Assembly: GCA_937138275.1 (NCBI GenBank)
Contig: CAKZOY010000106.1
Coordinates: 1 to 19,948, forward strand
Direction: 5' to 3'
DNA from: an uncultured Chloroflexota bacterium
GTDB lineage: Bacteria > Chloroflexota > Anaerolineae > B4-G1 > DUEL01
Length of the DNA stretch: 19,948 nucleotides
Part shown: piece by piece, positions 1 to 6,810 of the stretch
How positions within the stretch are numbered: the stretch's first letter is position 1
How the letters are laid out: each line of letters opens with the position of its first letter
Translations under genes and position numbers: made by a program
Notes under the pieces: generated by a model
What the model was told of the DNA's origin: nothing
Databases searched by the model: none
Seen by the model: only the letters and a program-made list of their open reading frames with translations

Positions 1-20
1 AGTCGGGAGGTGTCAACGAA

Positions 21-680
21 ATGGTTGTCCGGGTATCTGTAGTGGAACGGATTTTGAGCGCCAATGACCGGCTGGCGGAGGCTAATCGGGCCCGCCTGGA
101 CGCAGCCGGGGTTTTTGCGGTCAACCTGATGGCTTCTCCCGGCGCGGGGAAGACCAGTTTGATCCTGCGGACGGTGCGAGCGCTGAAAGACCGCTGGCGG
201 ATCGCCGTCCTGGAAGGCGACCTGGCCTCCACGCTGGACGCCGACCGGGTCGCAGCGGAGGGGGTGCTGTCGGTGCAGATTACCACCGGCGGGGAGTGCC
301 ACCTGGACGCAGCAATGGTCCAGAGCGGCATAGAGCAACTCCCTCTGGAGGAAGTGGACCTGCTCCTGGTGGAGAACGTGGGCAACCTGGTCTGTCCGGC
401 GGAGTTCCGTTTGGGGGTCCACCGCAACATCCTCATCGCCAGCGTGCCGGAAGGGGATGACAAACCCTACAAGTATCCCCCGATGTATCAGGGAGTGGAC
501 GCGGTGGTGCTGAATAAAATAGACGTCCTCTCCGCCTTTGATTTCAATCTGGACTACTTCCGCCGCGGGGTGGAGGCGCTGAACCCCGGCGTGGCTTTCT
601 TCCCCCTTTCCTGCAAAACCGGCGAGGGCCTGGACGCCTGGCTGGAGTGGCTGGAGGGGGGGATCAGGAGTAGGGAGTAG
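21..680 (+). CDS. hypB: Hydrogenase maturation GTPase HypB
   Basis: HypB is a SIMIBI-class GTPase that, with HypA, delivers nickel to the large subunit of NiFe hydrogenases in the cytoplasm. The 219-residue product has a Walker A loop SPGAGKT (39-45), the TGGECHLDA segment with Cys93-His94, Cys125 in NLVCPAEF, and the guanine-specificity motif NKID (165-168). Cys93, His94 and Cys125 correspond to the metal-binding residues at the HypB dimer interface. It lacks the His-rich or CxxCGC N-terminal extension of some HypB proteins, so it is the short form. The start is supported by a GGGAGG Shine-Dalgarno at about 5-10. hypC follows 54 bp downstream on the same strand. Other hyp genes are not in the window and may lie upstream. 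The last codons and the stop run into a GGGAGTA-type heptamer array. Confidence 0.96.
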   Translation: MVVRVSVVERILSANDRLAEANRARLDAAGVFAVNLMASPGAGKTSLILRTVRALKDRWRIAVLEGDLASTLDADRVAAEGVLSVQITTGGECHLDAAMVQSGIEQLPLEEVDLLLVENVGNLVCPAEFRLGVHRNILIASVPEGDDKPYKYPPMYQGVDAVVLNKIDVLSAFDFNLDYFRRGVEALNPGVAFFPLSCKTGEGLDAWLEWLEGGIRSRE

Positions 681-724
681 GGGGAGCGCGCACTACGTTT
701 TACGCATTACGTTTACGCATTACG
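666..724 (+). repeat. Composite heptamer array between hypB and hypC
   Basis: Two kinds of 7-bp units follow each other. Units AGGAGTA (666-672), GGGAGTA (673-679) and a degenerate GGGGGAG (680-686) overlap the hypB stop codon. They are followed by TACGTTT (694-700), TACGCAT (701-707), TACGTT (708-713), TACGCAT (714-720) and TACG (721-724), which run up to the hypC Shine-Dalgarno. The same order of a GGGAGT-type block followed by a TACGCA-type block recurs after glmU at 3732-3834. The function is unknown. It resembles short tandemly repeated heptamers known from cyanobacterial genomes in general form, but no family match could be tested. Confidence 0.75.
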
Positions 725-734
725 GAGCATTCCT

Positions 735-977
735 ATGTGCCTTGGAGTACCTGGTCGGGTTATAGAGGTTCAGGAAGGTGGACTGATGCGGATGGGCAAG
801 GTGGACTTCGGCGGGATCACGCGCGAGGTCTGCCTGGCCTACGTTCCGGAGGCCCAGGTGGGGGATTACGTCATCGTCCACGTGGGATTTGCCATCAGTG
901 TGCTGAGTGAGGAGGAGGCCCAGGAGACGCTCCGGTTGCTGGCGGAGGTCATAACGGCCGAAGAGGCCGAACTCTGA
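735..977 (+). CDS. hypC: Hydrogenase maturation chaperone HypC
   Basis: HypC is a small chaperone that carries the Fe(CN)2CO group with HypD and hands it to the NiFe-hydrogenase large-subunit precursor. The 80-residue protein starts MCLGVPG, with the essential N-terminal Cys2 that is exposed after Met removal. It also shows the conserved VGDYVIVHVGFAI block (about 42-54) of the HypC/HupF family. The length is normal. A GGAG Shine-Dalgarno at 724-727 lies 7 nt before the ATG and just overlaps the last repeat unit of the heptamer array. It is very likely co-transcribed with hypB. It is the last gene of this operon, because a hairpin at 1001-1035 and a convergent gene follow. Confidence 0.96.
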   Translation: MCLGVPGRVIEVQEGGLMRMGKVDFGGITREVCLAYVPEAQVGDYVIVHVGFAISVLSEEEAQETLRLLAEVITAEEAEL

Positions 978-998
978 ACTCCCCCCACATCCAGCAGG

Positions 999-1036
999 AA
1001 AGGGGACGGTGGGCATTACCTGCCGTCCCCCTTTTA
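999..1036. terminator. Bidirectional hairpin between hypC and amrS
   Basis: Left arm GGGGACGG (1002-1009) pairs with CCGTCCCC (1023-1030), with a 13-nt loop. The flanking AAA on the left and CTTTT on the right lengthen the stem with one bulge and give a T-run on the plus side. On the minus strand the hairpin is followed by CTTTCC. The right flank overlaps the TAA of amrS at 1034-1036. Its position between two convergent genes suggests it serves both. Confidence 0.7.
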
Positions 1037-2050
1037 CATCCCCGCCATCCCCACCCCAGCCACCGGAGTCCCGCATTGAGGACAGGTCCCTTCCGGCCGG
1101 ACGCGATTTTCCAGCACCCAGAACCCGGAACGGCGAATGAGCAGCGCCCCGCAGGCGTGGCAATGGGTGTTCTCCTCGCCGGGGACGTTGCCGACGTAGA
1201 CGTAGCGCAGTCCCGCCTCCCGCCCGATCTCCCGCGCCTGCTCCAGGGTGGACGGCGGAGTGGGTCGGTTGGTCATCCGGTAGGCCGGGAAGTACCGGCT
1301 GATGTGCCAGGGGGTCTCCGGCCCCAGTTCGGTGGCGATGAACTGCGCGATGTCCCGCAGTTCCGCTGGATTGTCGTTGACCTCCGGGATGACCAGCGTG
1401 GTGATCTCCACCCAGACGCCCTGCTGCTTCATCTTCTTCAGACTATCCAGCACCGGCTGGAGACGGGCGCCGATGGAATGGCGATACGTCTCGTCCCGGA
1501 ACGCCTTCAGGTCCACATTGGCCGCGTCCAGATACGGGTGGTAGGTGTCCAGCATCTCTCCGGTCATATAGCCGTTGGTCACGAAGACGTTGACGATGCC
1601 GGCCTCGCGCGCCCGTCGGGAGACATCGTAGGCATACTCAAAGAAGATGGTCGGCTCGGTGTAAGTGTAGGAGATGCTGCGACTGCCGGCCCGCCGGGCC
1701 GCAGCGACCACCTGCTCCGGTGGGACGGTCTCTCCCATAATGGTGTGGTACTCGCGCGGCATCTGGGAAATCTCCCAGTTCTGGCACCACTGGCAGCGAA
1801 AGTTGCAGCCCGCTGTGGCGATGGAATAGGACGTGGAGCCGGGATAGAAGTGATACAGGGGCTTCTTCTCTATCGGGTCAATATGCTGCGCGATCAACCG
1901 CCCATAGACCAGGGTGTAGAGGGTGCCTCCCCGATTTTCCCGCACCTGGCAAATTCCTCGCTTGCCATCGGCGATCAGGCAGCGATGCGCGCAGAGATGG
2001 CAGCGGACCCGATTCTCATCCAGTCGTTCGTACAGTTGTGCTTCCTGCAT
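1034..2050 (-). CDS. amrS: AmmeMemoRadiSam-type radical SAM enzyme (AmrS/PflA-like)
   Basis: This is a radical SAM protein of the COG1180 (pyruvate-formate-lyase activase-like) group, most like AmrS of the AmmeMemoRadiSam set, whose substrate is unknown. The 338-residue product has an N-terminal cysteine cluster (C17, C20, C24, C34), the radical SAM CxxxCxxC motif at C82, C86 and C89 (AGCNFRCQWCQNW), the YTEPT segment after it, and a C-terminal zinc-ribbon-like tail with HCHACG and CPQCG. The frame stays open upstream. The ATG at 2048-2050 is chosen because a strong GGGGAGGGG Shine-Dalgarno precedes it and the upstream translation is repeat-derived. A promoter lies at 2072-2100. The usual partners AmrA (AMMECR1) and AmrB (Memo) are not in the window. 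The family call is firm; the exact subfamily is fairly sure. Confidence 0.9.
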   Translation of the reverse strand: MQEAQLYERLDENRVRCHLCAHRCLIADGKRGICQVRENRGGTLYTLVYGRLIAQHIDPIEKKPLYHFYPGSTSYSIATAGCNFRCQWCQNWEISQMPREYHTIMGETVPPEQVVAAARRAGSRSISYTYTEPTIFFEYAYDVSRRAREAGIVNVFVTNGYMTGEMLDTYHPYLDAANVDLKAFRDETYRHSIGARLQPVLDSLKKMKQQGVWVEITTLVIPEVNDNPAELRDIAQFIATELGPETPWHISRYFPAYRMTNRPTPPSTLEQAREIGREAGLRYVYVGNVPGEENTHCHACGALLIRRSGFWVLENRVRPEGTCPQCGTPVAGVGMAGM

Positions 2051-2071
2051 TGGTTCTCCCCTCCCCAGGCC

Positions 2072-2100
2072 ATTATACTCCACTGCCCCCGCGCGGGCAA
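2072..2100 (-). promoter_or_regulatory. Sigma-70-like promoter of amrS
   Basis: On the minus strand, a -35 box TTGCCC (2100-2095) and a perfect -10 box TATAAT (2077-2072) are separated by 17 bp. Transcription would start near 2065, about 15 nt before the amrS ATG. The GGAGTATAAT context is the same as in the glmU promoter. Confidence 0.65.
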
Positions 2101-2325
2101 GAGAAGGCAATTCCAGCAACTGAAGTCGCCCCTGAGGGCCTTCGACCGAAGGTAAGACATCCGGGCTTGCGCAGCAACTTGCCCCGCATAGGAAAGGGGT
2201 GGGGTGTGGGGTTTGTGAGGGCGGCAAAGCCGCCCTCACAAACCCCATTTTCCCTTATCTCGCGGGCATGTTGCTCCCCGGAAGAGATTACTCACAAGCC
2301 CAGACATCCGCCGCAGGTTTGGTTA
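2101..2325. other. Gene-free divergent intergenic stretch
   Basis: This stretch lies between the amrS and glmU promoters. Open frames crossing it translate to low-complexity sequence without family features. It contains a short inverted repeat CCTTCG-AC-CGAAGG near 2139-2152 and the 18-bp palindrome at 2208-2246. No gene, RNA or riboswitch was recognised. Confidence 0.6.
2208..2246. repeat. Perfect 18-bp palindrome with AAA loop
   Basis: The left arm at 2208-2225 (GGGGTTTGTGAGGGCGGC) is the exact reverse complement of 2229-2246, around a 3-nt AAA loop. ATTTTCCC follows on the plus strand. It lies upstream of both divergent genes, where a terminator for either is not expected. It could stop antisense transcription entering amrS or glmU, or be a dispersed palindromic (REP-like) repeat. 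Confidence 0.8.
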
Positions 2326-2347
2326 ACTCCCGAATTGGGAGTATAAT
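2319..2347 (+). promoter_or_regulatory. Sigma-70-like promoter of glmU with internal palindrome
   Basis: A perfect -10 box TATAAT at 2342-2347 is preceded, with a 17-bp spacer, by a weak -35 box TTGGTT (2319-2324). The spacer carries an exact inverted repeat ACTCCC-GAATT-GGGAGT (2326-2342), placed where a repressor or activator dimer could bind. The expected transcript start is near 2354, about 43 nt before the glmU ATG. Confidence 0.55.
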
Positions 2348-2396
2348 ACATCCGCTGGAGTTGTTCCACTTCATCCCGGACAGGAGTTCAGGAGAA

Positions 2397-3746
2397 ATGT
2401 TAGGAGTTGTCATTCTGGCTGCCGGTCAGGGGACACGTATGCGGTCGGACCTGCCCAAAGTCCTCCATCCCCTGGGCGGTCGGCCGATGGTCTTCTACAC
2501 AATAGAGGCCGCGCGCAGGCTCACCTCGCTCCCTCCGGTACTGGTCGTCGGACACGGGGCGGACGAGGTGCGCCGGGCCGTGGGGGAAGCCGTCACCTAC
2601 GTGGAGCAGCAGGAGCAACTGGGGACGGGGCACGCGGTCCTCCAGTGCCGTCCCGCTCTGGAAGGCCGGGTGGATGAAGTCCTCATCCTCTACGCCGACA
2701 TGCCGCTCCTGACCGAAGCGACGCTCCGCTGGGTGGTGGACGCGCGCCGGGAAGGGGGGGCCGTCCTCTCCATCCTGACGGTCGTTGCCGAGGACCCGCG
2801 GGGGTTCGGCCGGGTGGTGCGCCGTTCCGACGGAAGCGTGGCGCGCATCGTGGAGGAGGCCGACACCACAGCGGAGGAGCGGGCGATCCGGGAACTGAAC
2901 GCCGGAGTCTACGCCTGCGACGCGTCCTGGCTCTGGGAACATCTACCCGCCCTGCCGATGAGCCCCAAAGGGGAGTACTACCTGACCGACCTGGTGGGGA
3001 TGGCGACCGGGGAGGGCCGGACGGTCGTCGCCGTCGCCGCCGACGACCCGACGGAGGTGCTGGGCATCAACACCCGCGTCCATCTGGCCGAGGCGGAGGC
3101 CGTCCTGCGCCGCCGGATCAACCGCCAATGGATGGAGGCCGGGGTGACGATGGTAGACCCCGAGACCGTCTACATTGAACCGACCGTCGTCATCGGGACG
3201 GACACCGTTATCTGGCCGAACACCATCCTGCGCGGGCAGACGGTGATCGGCCGCCACTGCCGGATCGGCCCCAACGCGCTGATAGAAGATAGCACCATCG
3301 GCGACCGCTGCCGGGTAGTGGCCTCGGTGATGGAACGGGCGGTCATGGAGGAAGGGAGCGACGTGGGCCCCTTCAGCCACCTCCGTCCGGGCGCGCACCT
3401 GGGGCCTGGGGCCCACGTGGGCAACTTCGGAGAGGTCAAAAACTCGTACCTCGGTGCGGGAGCCAAAATGGGCCACTTCAGTTACGTCGGCGACGCCGAA
3501 GTGGGCGCGGGGGCCAACATCGGTGCGGGCACCGTCACCTGCAACTTTGACGGCAAGCAGAAACATCGTACCCTCATCGGTGAAGAGGCATTCATCGGTT
3601 CGGGCACGATGCTGGTGGCGCCGGTGCGGGTGGGGCGCGGGGCGGTCATCGGCGCCGGCTCCGTCGTGACCCGCGACATCCCCGACGAAACGCTGGCCTA
3701 CGGCGTCCCGGCGCGGGAGCGGGGGAAAATAGTCGGTAGCGGGTAG
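2397..3746 (+). CDS. glmU: Bifunctional GlmU: GlcN-1-P acetyltransferase / GlcNAc-1-P uridyltransferase
   Basis: GlmU makes UDP-GlcNAc, the precursor of peptidoglycan and surface glycans, in the cytoplasm. The 449-residue protein starts with the nucleotidyltransferase signature LAAGQGTRMRSDLPK (7-21). It then shows the QEQLGTGHAVLQ and LYADMPLL segments of the Rossmann-like pyrophosphorylase domain, NAGVYACD, and a long C-terminal left-handed beta-helix with hexapeptide repeats, including the acetyltransferase block RPGAHLGPGAHVGNFGEVK. The length is close to the usual ~456. The frame is open further upstream, but the ATG at 2397 matches the family N-terminus, and AGGAG at 2382-2386 lies 10 nt before it. 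It leads a same-strand group with the CNNM protein and cdd. Its stop codon lies within a heptamer repeat array. Confidence 0.97.
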   Translation: MLGVVILAAGQGTRMRSDLPKVLHPLGGRPMVFYTIEAARRLTSLPPVLVVGHGADEVRRAVGEAVTYVEQQEQLGTGHAVLQCRPALEGRVDEVLILYADMPLLTEATLRWVVDARREGGAVLSILTVVAEDPRGFGRVVRRSDGSVARIVEEADTTAEERAIRELNAGVYACDASWLWEHLPALPMSPKGEYYLTDLVGMATGEGRTVVAVAADDPTEVLGINTRVHLAEAEAVLRRRINRQWMEAGVTMVDPETVYIEPTVVIGTDTVIWPNTILRGQTVIGRHCRIGPNALIEDSTIGDRCRVVASVMERAVMEEGSDVGPFSHLRPGAHLGPGAHVGNFGEVKNSYLGAGAKMGHFSYVGDAEVGAGANIGAGTVTCNFDGKQKHRTLIGEEAFIGSGTMLVAPVRVGRGAVIGAGSVVTRDIPDETLAYGVPARERGKIVGSG

Positions 3747-3834
3747 TCGGGAGTCGGGAGTCGGGAGTTGGAAGTCGGGAGTCGGGAGTCGGGAGTCGGT
3801 AGCAAGATACGCGATACGCAATACGCAATACGTT
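3732..3834 (+). repeat. Composite heptamer array between glmU and the CNNM gene
   Basis: Eight consecutive 7-bp units fill 3746-3801: GTCGGGA three times, one variant GTTGGAA, GTCGGGA three more times, then GTCGGTA. A further GTCGGTA sits inside the glmU coding end at 3732-3738, and the glmU TAG overlaps the first unit. A second block of heptamers follows: ATACGCG (3807-3813), ATACGCA (3814-3820), ATACGCA (3821-3827) and ATACGTT (3828-3834), ending 9 nt before the next ATG. The block order and spacing copy the hypB-hypC junction. The origin is likely slippage or a spreading repeat; the function is unknown. Confidence 0.85.
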
Positions 3835-3843
3835 TTACTTACT

Positions 3844-5160
3844 ATGGATAGCGTTTCCTGGGCCGGACTGGTCGGTACACTGGTGCTGGTGGTATTGCAT
3901 GGGTTTCTGGCAGGGACGCGCGCGGCCTTCGCCAGCGCCCGGCGCGGACGGCTCCGTCAGATGGCCGAAGAGGGAGAGGCACGCGCGATAGGAACACTCC
4001 GCCTGGCGGAGGATTCCAGCCGGATGCTGGGCACCCTCTACCTGGGCAAAGCGTTTCTGGCAACCCTTGCCGCCGCCGTCGCCGCGCTCACCCTGGTCTC
4101 GCCCCTGACCCAGGCCCTGGCCCAGAGCGGCATACCCCGCCCCTGGGCCGATGGAATCTCCCTGCTGATTGTGGTGGGTGTCCTGGCCCTCCTGCTCCTG
4201 GTCTTCGGACAACTGGTCCCGGAGGGGATCGCAGCGGCGCACCCCGAACGCTGGGCTATTCGCCTCGCCCCGCTGCTCCGCGTCTTGGAGTTTCTCCTCT
4301 GGCCCCCCGTCCGGCTGACCGTCTGGATCGGCAACCGCTTCGCCACCCCCTTCGGCGGGATTCCCTTCACCGGCACCGCCCTGGTCACCGAAGAGGAAAT
4401 CCGCACCCTGGTGGACGCCGGAGAGGAAGAGGGGGTCATTGAGGAAGAAGAAAAGGAGATGATTTACTCCATCTTTGAACTGGGCGAGACGATGGCGCGG
4501 GAGGTGATGGTCCCGCGGATAGACATCGTCGCCGTAGACGTGGATACGCCGCTGGAAGAGGTCGTTCGGCTCATCCTGGAGGCCGGTCATTCCCGCATCC
4601 CCGTCTACGAGGATACGGTGGATTCCATCCTCGGACTGGTATATGCCAAGGACCTCCTGGTCTACCTGCAACCGGACCGTCCCCGCCCGTCCCTGCGGGA
4701 GATTCTCCGTCCTGCCTACTTTGTCCCGGAGACCAAAAAGGCGGACGACCTGCTGCGGGAGATGCAGCAGCAGCGCATCCATATGGCGATCGTGGTGGAC
4801 GAGTACGGGGGAACGGCCGGGCTGGTCACCGTGGAGGATATCCTGGAAGAGATTGTCGGCGAGATTCAGGACGAGTACGACTCGGAGGAGCCGTCCTGCG
4901 AGCAGATTGGCGAGGGAGTGTATGTACTGGACGCGCGGATGAACCTCTACGACGTCAACGACACGCTGGAAACGGACCTTCCCACCGAGCCCGCCGACAC
5001 CCTGGGGGGCCTGATCTACGACGTACTGGGACGGGTGCCCGTCCCTGGCGACAGTCTTCAGGTAGGGGATTGGCGAATGGAGGTGTTGACGGTATCCGGG
5101 CGGCGTATCGGCAAGGTGCGGATGACGCGAGAAAAAGGAGCGAGTGATGAGGGAATTTGA
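3844..5160 (+). CDS. CNNM/CBS/CorC-HlyC domain membrane protein (hemolysin family)
   Basis: This is an integral membrane protein of the DUF21-CBS-CorC_HlyC family (often annotated hemolysin C or CorC), linked in other bacteria to magnesium/divalent-cation efflux. The 438 residues show hydrophobic segments at about 6-26, 62-84, 103-125 and 137-162 (CNNM domain). An acidic linker (182-204) follows, then a CBS pair starting at MVPRIDIVAVD (222-232) and reaching VDEYGGTAGLVTVEDILEE (318-336), and a CorC-type C-terminal domain (about 350-430). The ATG at 3844 keeps the first membrane helix complete. However, no Shine-Dalgarno is visible: a heptamer array occupies the leader. The 3' end overlaps cdd by 14 nt, suggesting translational coupling. 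Ion specificity cannot be read from sequence. Confidence 0.92.
   Translation: MDSVSWAGLVGTLVLVVLHGFLAGTRAAFASARRGRLRQMAEEGEARAIGTLRLAEDSSRMLGTLYLGKAFLATLAAAVAALTLVSPLTQALAQSGIPRPWADGISLLIVVGVLALLLLVFGQLVPEGIAAAHPERWAIRLAPLLRVLEFLLWPPVRLTVWIGNRFATPFGGIPFTGTALVTEEEIRTLVDAGEEEGVIEEEEKEMIYSIFELGETMAREVMVPRIDIVAVDVDTPLEEVVRLILEAGHSRIPVYEDTVDSILGLVYAKDLLVYLQPDRPRPSLREILRPAYFVPETKKADDLLREMQQQRIHMAIVVDEYGGTAGLVTVEDILEEIVGEIQDEYDSEEPSCEQIGEGVYVLDARMNLYDVNDTLETDLPTEPADTLGGLIYDVLGRVPVPGDSLQVGDWRMEVLTVSGRRIGKVRMTREKGASDEGI
5135..5149 (+). promoter_or_regulatory. Shine-Dalgarno that fixes the cdd start
   Basis: AAGGAG at 5135-5140 lies 6 nt before ATG 5147 but only 3 nt before the in-frame GTG at 5144, so the ATG is preferred. 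The site lies inside the 3' end of the upstream CNNM gene. Confidence 0.65.
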
Positions 5161-5545
5161 CCCTCAAGTTTTGCTGGAGAAAGCGCGCCAGGCGCGGGAG
5201 CAGGCGTACGCGCCGTATTCCAACTACCGGGTTGGGGCGGCACTGCTGGGCCGCTCCGGCCGCATCTATACCGGCTGTAACGTAGAGAACGCGGTCTATC
5301 CCCTCACGACCTGTGCGGAACGGACGGCGGTGGTGAAGGCGGTGTCGGAAGGGGAGCGAGAGTTCGTCGCGATTGCGGTGGTCACCGAGAACGGCGGCAC
5401 GCCCTGCGGCGCCTGCCGCCAGACGTTGCGGGAATTCAGGGAGGACCTGGTCATCCTGATCGGGGATACCGAAGGGCGCTATCGGGAGACGACGTTGCGC
5501 CAGTTGCTGCCGGATAGTTTCAGCGCGGCAGACGTGCGCCGATAA
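5147..5545 (+). CDS. cdd: Cytidine deaminase
   Basis: The enzyme deaminates cytidine and deoxycytidine to uridine and deoxyuridine in pyrimidine salvage. The 132-residue protein is the short homotetrameric type. It has YAPYSNYRVGAA (21-32), TGCNVENA (42-49), the zinc/catalytic motif CAE (56-58, with Glu58 as proton shuttle) and PCGAC (86-90), which gives the other two zinc cysteines (C87, C90). All expected active-site residues are present. It overlaps the upstream CNNM gene by 14 nt and has an AAGGAG Shine-Dalgarno within that gene, so it is part of the glmU-CNNM-cdd transcript. A hairpin follows before the convergent pgk. Confidence 0.96.
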   Translation: MREFDPQVLLEKARQAREQAYAPYSNYRVGAALLGRSGRIYTGCNVENAVYPLTTCAERTAVVKAVSEGEREFVAIAVVTENGGTPCGACRQTLREFREDLVILIGDTEGRYRETTLRQLLPDSFSAADVRR

Positions 5546-5585
5546 AAAGCGGGGTCGGCAGGCGGCAAAACGGCCTGCCGACCCC
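5546..5585 (-). terminator. Intrinsic terminator of the gap-pgk operon
   Basis: A perfect 13-bp stem pairs 5551-5563 (GGGGTCGGCAGGC) with 5573-5585, around a 9-nt loop. Read on the minus strand, the stem is followed directly by GCTTTTTATC, a classic T-run. On the plus strand no T-run follows, so its main role is for pgk, although it may also slow transcription leaving cdd. Confidence 0.85.
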
Positions 5586-5608
5586 TCCGGTTCAGGCGGC
5601 AAACATCC

Positions 5609-6796
5609 TCATCGGTCGCTCAGCACCGCCACGCCGGGGAGCGTCCGCCCTTCCAGAAACTCCAGGCTGGCCCCGCCGCCGGTGGAGACATGGCTGAAGC
5701 GGTCGGCCAGACCGCTCTGCTGCACCGCCGCGGCCGAGTCGCCCCCGCCAACGATGGTAATGGCCGGCAGGTCGGCCAGCATCTTCGCCACGGCGAAGGT
5801 CCCCCTGGCGAAGTTGGGCATCTCAAAGACGCCCAGGGGGCCGTTCCAGAGGACGGTGCGGGCCCCGCTCAGCGCGGACTCAAAAGTGGCGAGGGTGTTC
5901 GGACCGATGTCCAGCACCCGCCACCCCGGCGGCACCTCGTTGGGGGCCACCACGCGGGTCTGCGCCGCGTTGTCAAAGGCATCCGCAATCACCACGTCCA
6001 CGGGGAGCACCAGGCGGCTCTTGCCCCGCTCCAGGAGCGCGCGGGCCGTATCTACCGCCTCCGCCTCCACCAGCGAGTCCCCCATCTCAAACCCCATCGC
6101 TTTGAAGAAAGTATTGGCCATGCCGCCGCCGATGAGAAGGCGGTCGCACTGCTCCAGCAACCGCTCAATGACGGTGATCTTATCGGAGATTTTGGCCCCG
6201 CCCAGGATGGCGACGAACGGGCGTTCAGGGTTCTCCACCGCGCGGCCCAGGAATTCCAGTTCCTTCTCCATCAGGAAGCCCGCCACGGCCTCTCCGCCGC
6301 GCTCCCGCACCACCCGCGCCACCCCCTCGGTGGAGGCATGGGCGCGGTGGGCCGTCCCGAAGGCGTCGTTGACGTAGAGGTCACCCAGGGAGGCCAGTTG
6401 AGCGGCGAAGGCCATATCGTTGGCCTCCTCCTCCGGATGGAAGCGGAGATTTTCCAGCAGGACCACATCGCCGGGCTGGAGCGCCGTGCAGGTCGCCTCC
6501 ACCTCCGGGCCGATGCAGTCGTCCAGTTTCTTCACCGGGCGGCCCAGGAGTTCCGCCAGGCGCGCCGCCACCGGGTCCATCCGGAACTCCGGGTTGGGCT
6601 TCCCTTTGGGTCGCCCCAGGTGGGACATCAGGATGACCGCCGCCCCGTGGCCCAGCAGATACTGAATGGTCGGCAACGACGCGCGGATACGGGTGTCGTC
6701 GGTCACGCGCCCTTCTTTCAGCGGCACGTTGAAGTCCACCCGCATCAGGACGCGCTTTCCGGAAACATCTACGTCGCGCACGGTTTTCTTGTTCAT
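5609..6796 (-). CDS. pgk: Phosphoglycerate kinase
   Basis: Pgk interconverts 1,3-bisphosphoglycerate + ADP and 3-phosphoglycerate + ATP. The 395-residue protein shows the family signature RVLMRVDFNVPL (15-26), the substrate-binding segment ILMSHLGRPKG (55-65), LLENLRFHPEEE (113-124), ILGGAKISDKI (197-207), the LWNGPLGVFE segment (316-325) and the nucleotide-binding GGGDSAAAV (350-358). Length and order are normal. The frame extends upstream, but the ATG at 6794-6796 fits the family start and has GGAGGG (6806-6801) before it. The upstream extension would translate a palindromic hairpin. It is the second gene after gap, 52 nt downstream, and a terminator follows. Confidence 0.97.
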   Translation of the reverse strand: MNKKTVRDVDVSGKRVLMRVDFNVPLKEGRVTDDTRIRASLPTIQYLLGHGAAVILMSHLGRPKGKPNPEFRMDPVAARLAELLGRPVKKLDDCIGPEVEATCTALQPGDVVLLENLRFHPEEEANDMAFAAQLASLGDLYVNDAFGTAHRAHASTEGVARVVRERGGEAVAGFLMEKELEFLGRAVENPERPFVAILGGAKISDKITVIERLLEQCDRLLIGGGMANTFFKAMGFEMGDSLVEAEAVDTARALLERGKSRLVLPVDVVIADAFDNAAQTRVVAPNEVPPGWRVLDIGPNTLATFESALSGARTVLWNGPLGVFEMPNFARGTFAVAKMLADLPAITIVGGGDSAAAVQQSGLADRFSHVSTGGGASLEFLEGRTLPGVAVLSDR

Positions 6797-6810
6797 TGGT
6801 CCCTCCTGGC

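Noticed and set aside
1076..2155. 359-codon plus-strand open frame across amrS
   Set aside because: amrS on the other strand has all radical SAM motifs, a promoter and a Shine-Dalgarno; the plus frame has none.
3746..3834. CRISPR array
   Set aside because: Units are only 7 bp with no spacers, and no cas genes are in the window.
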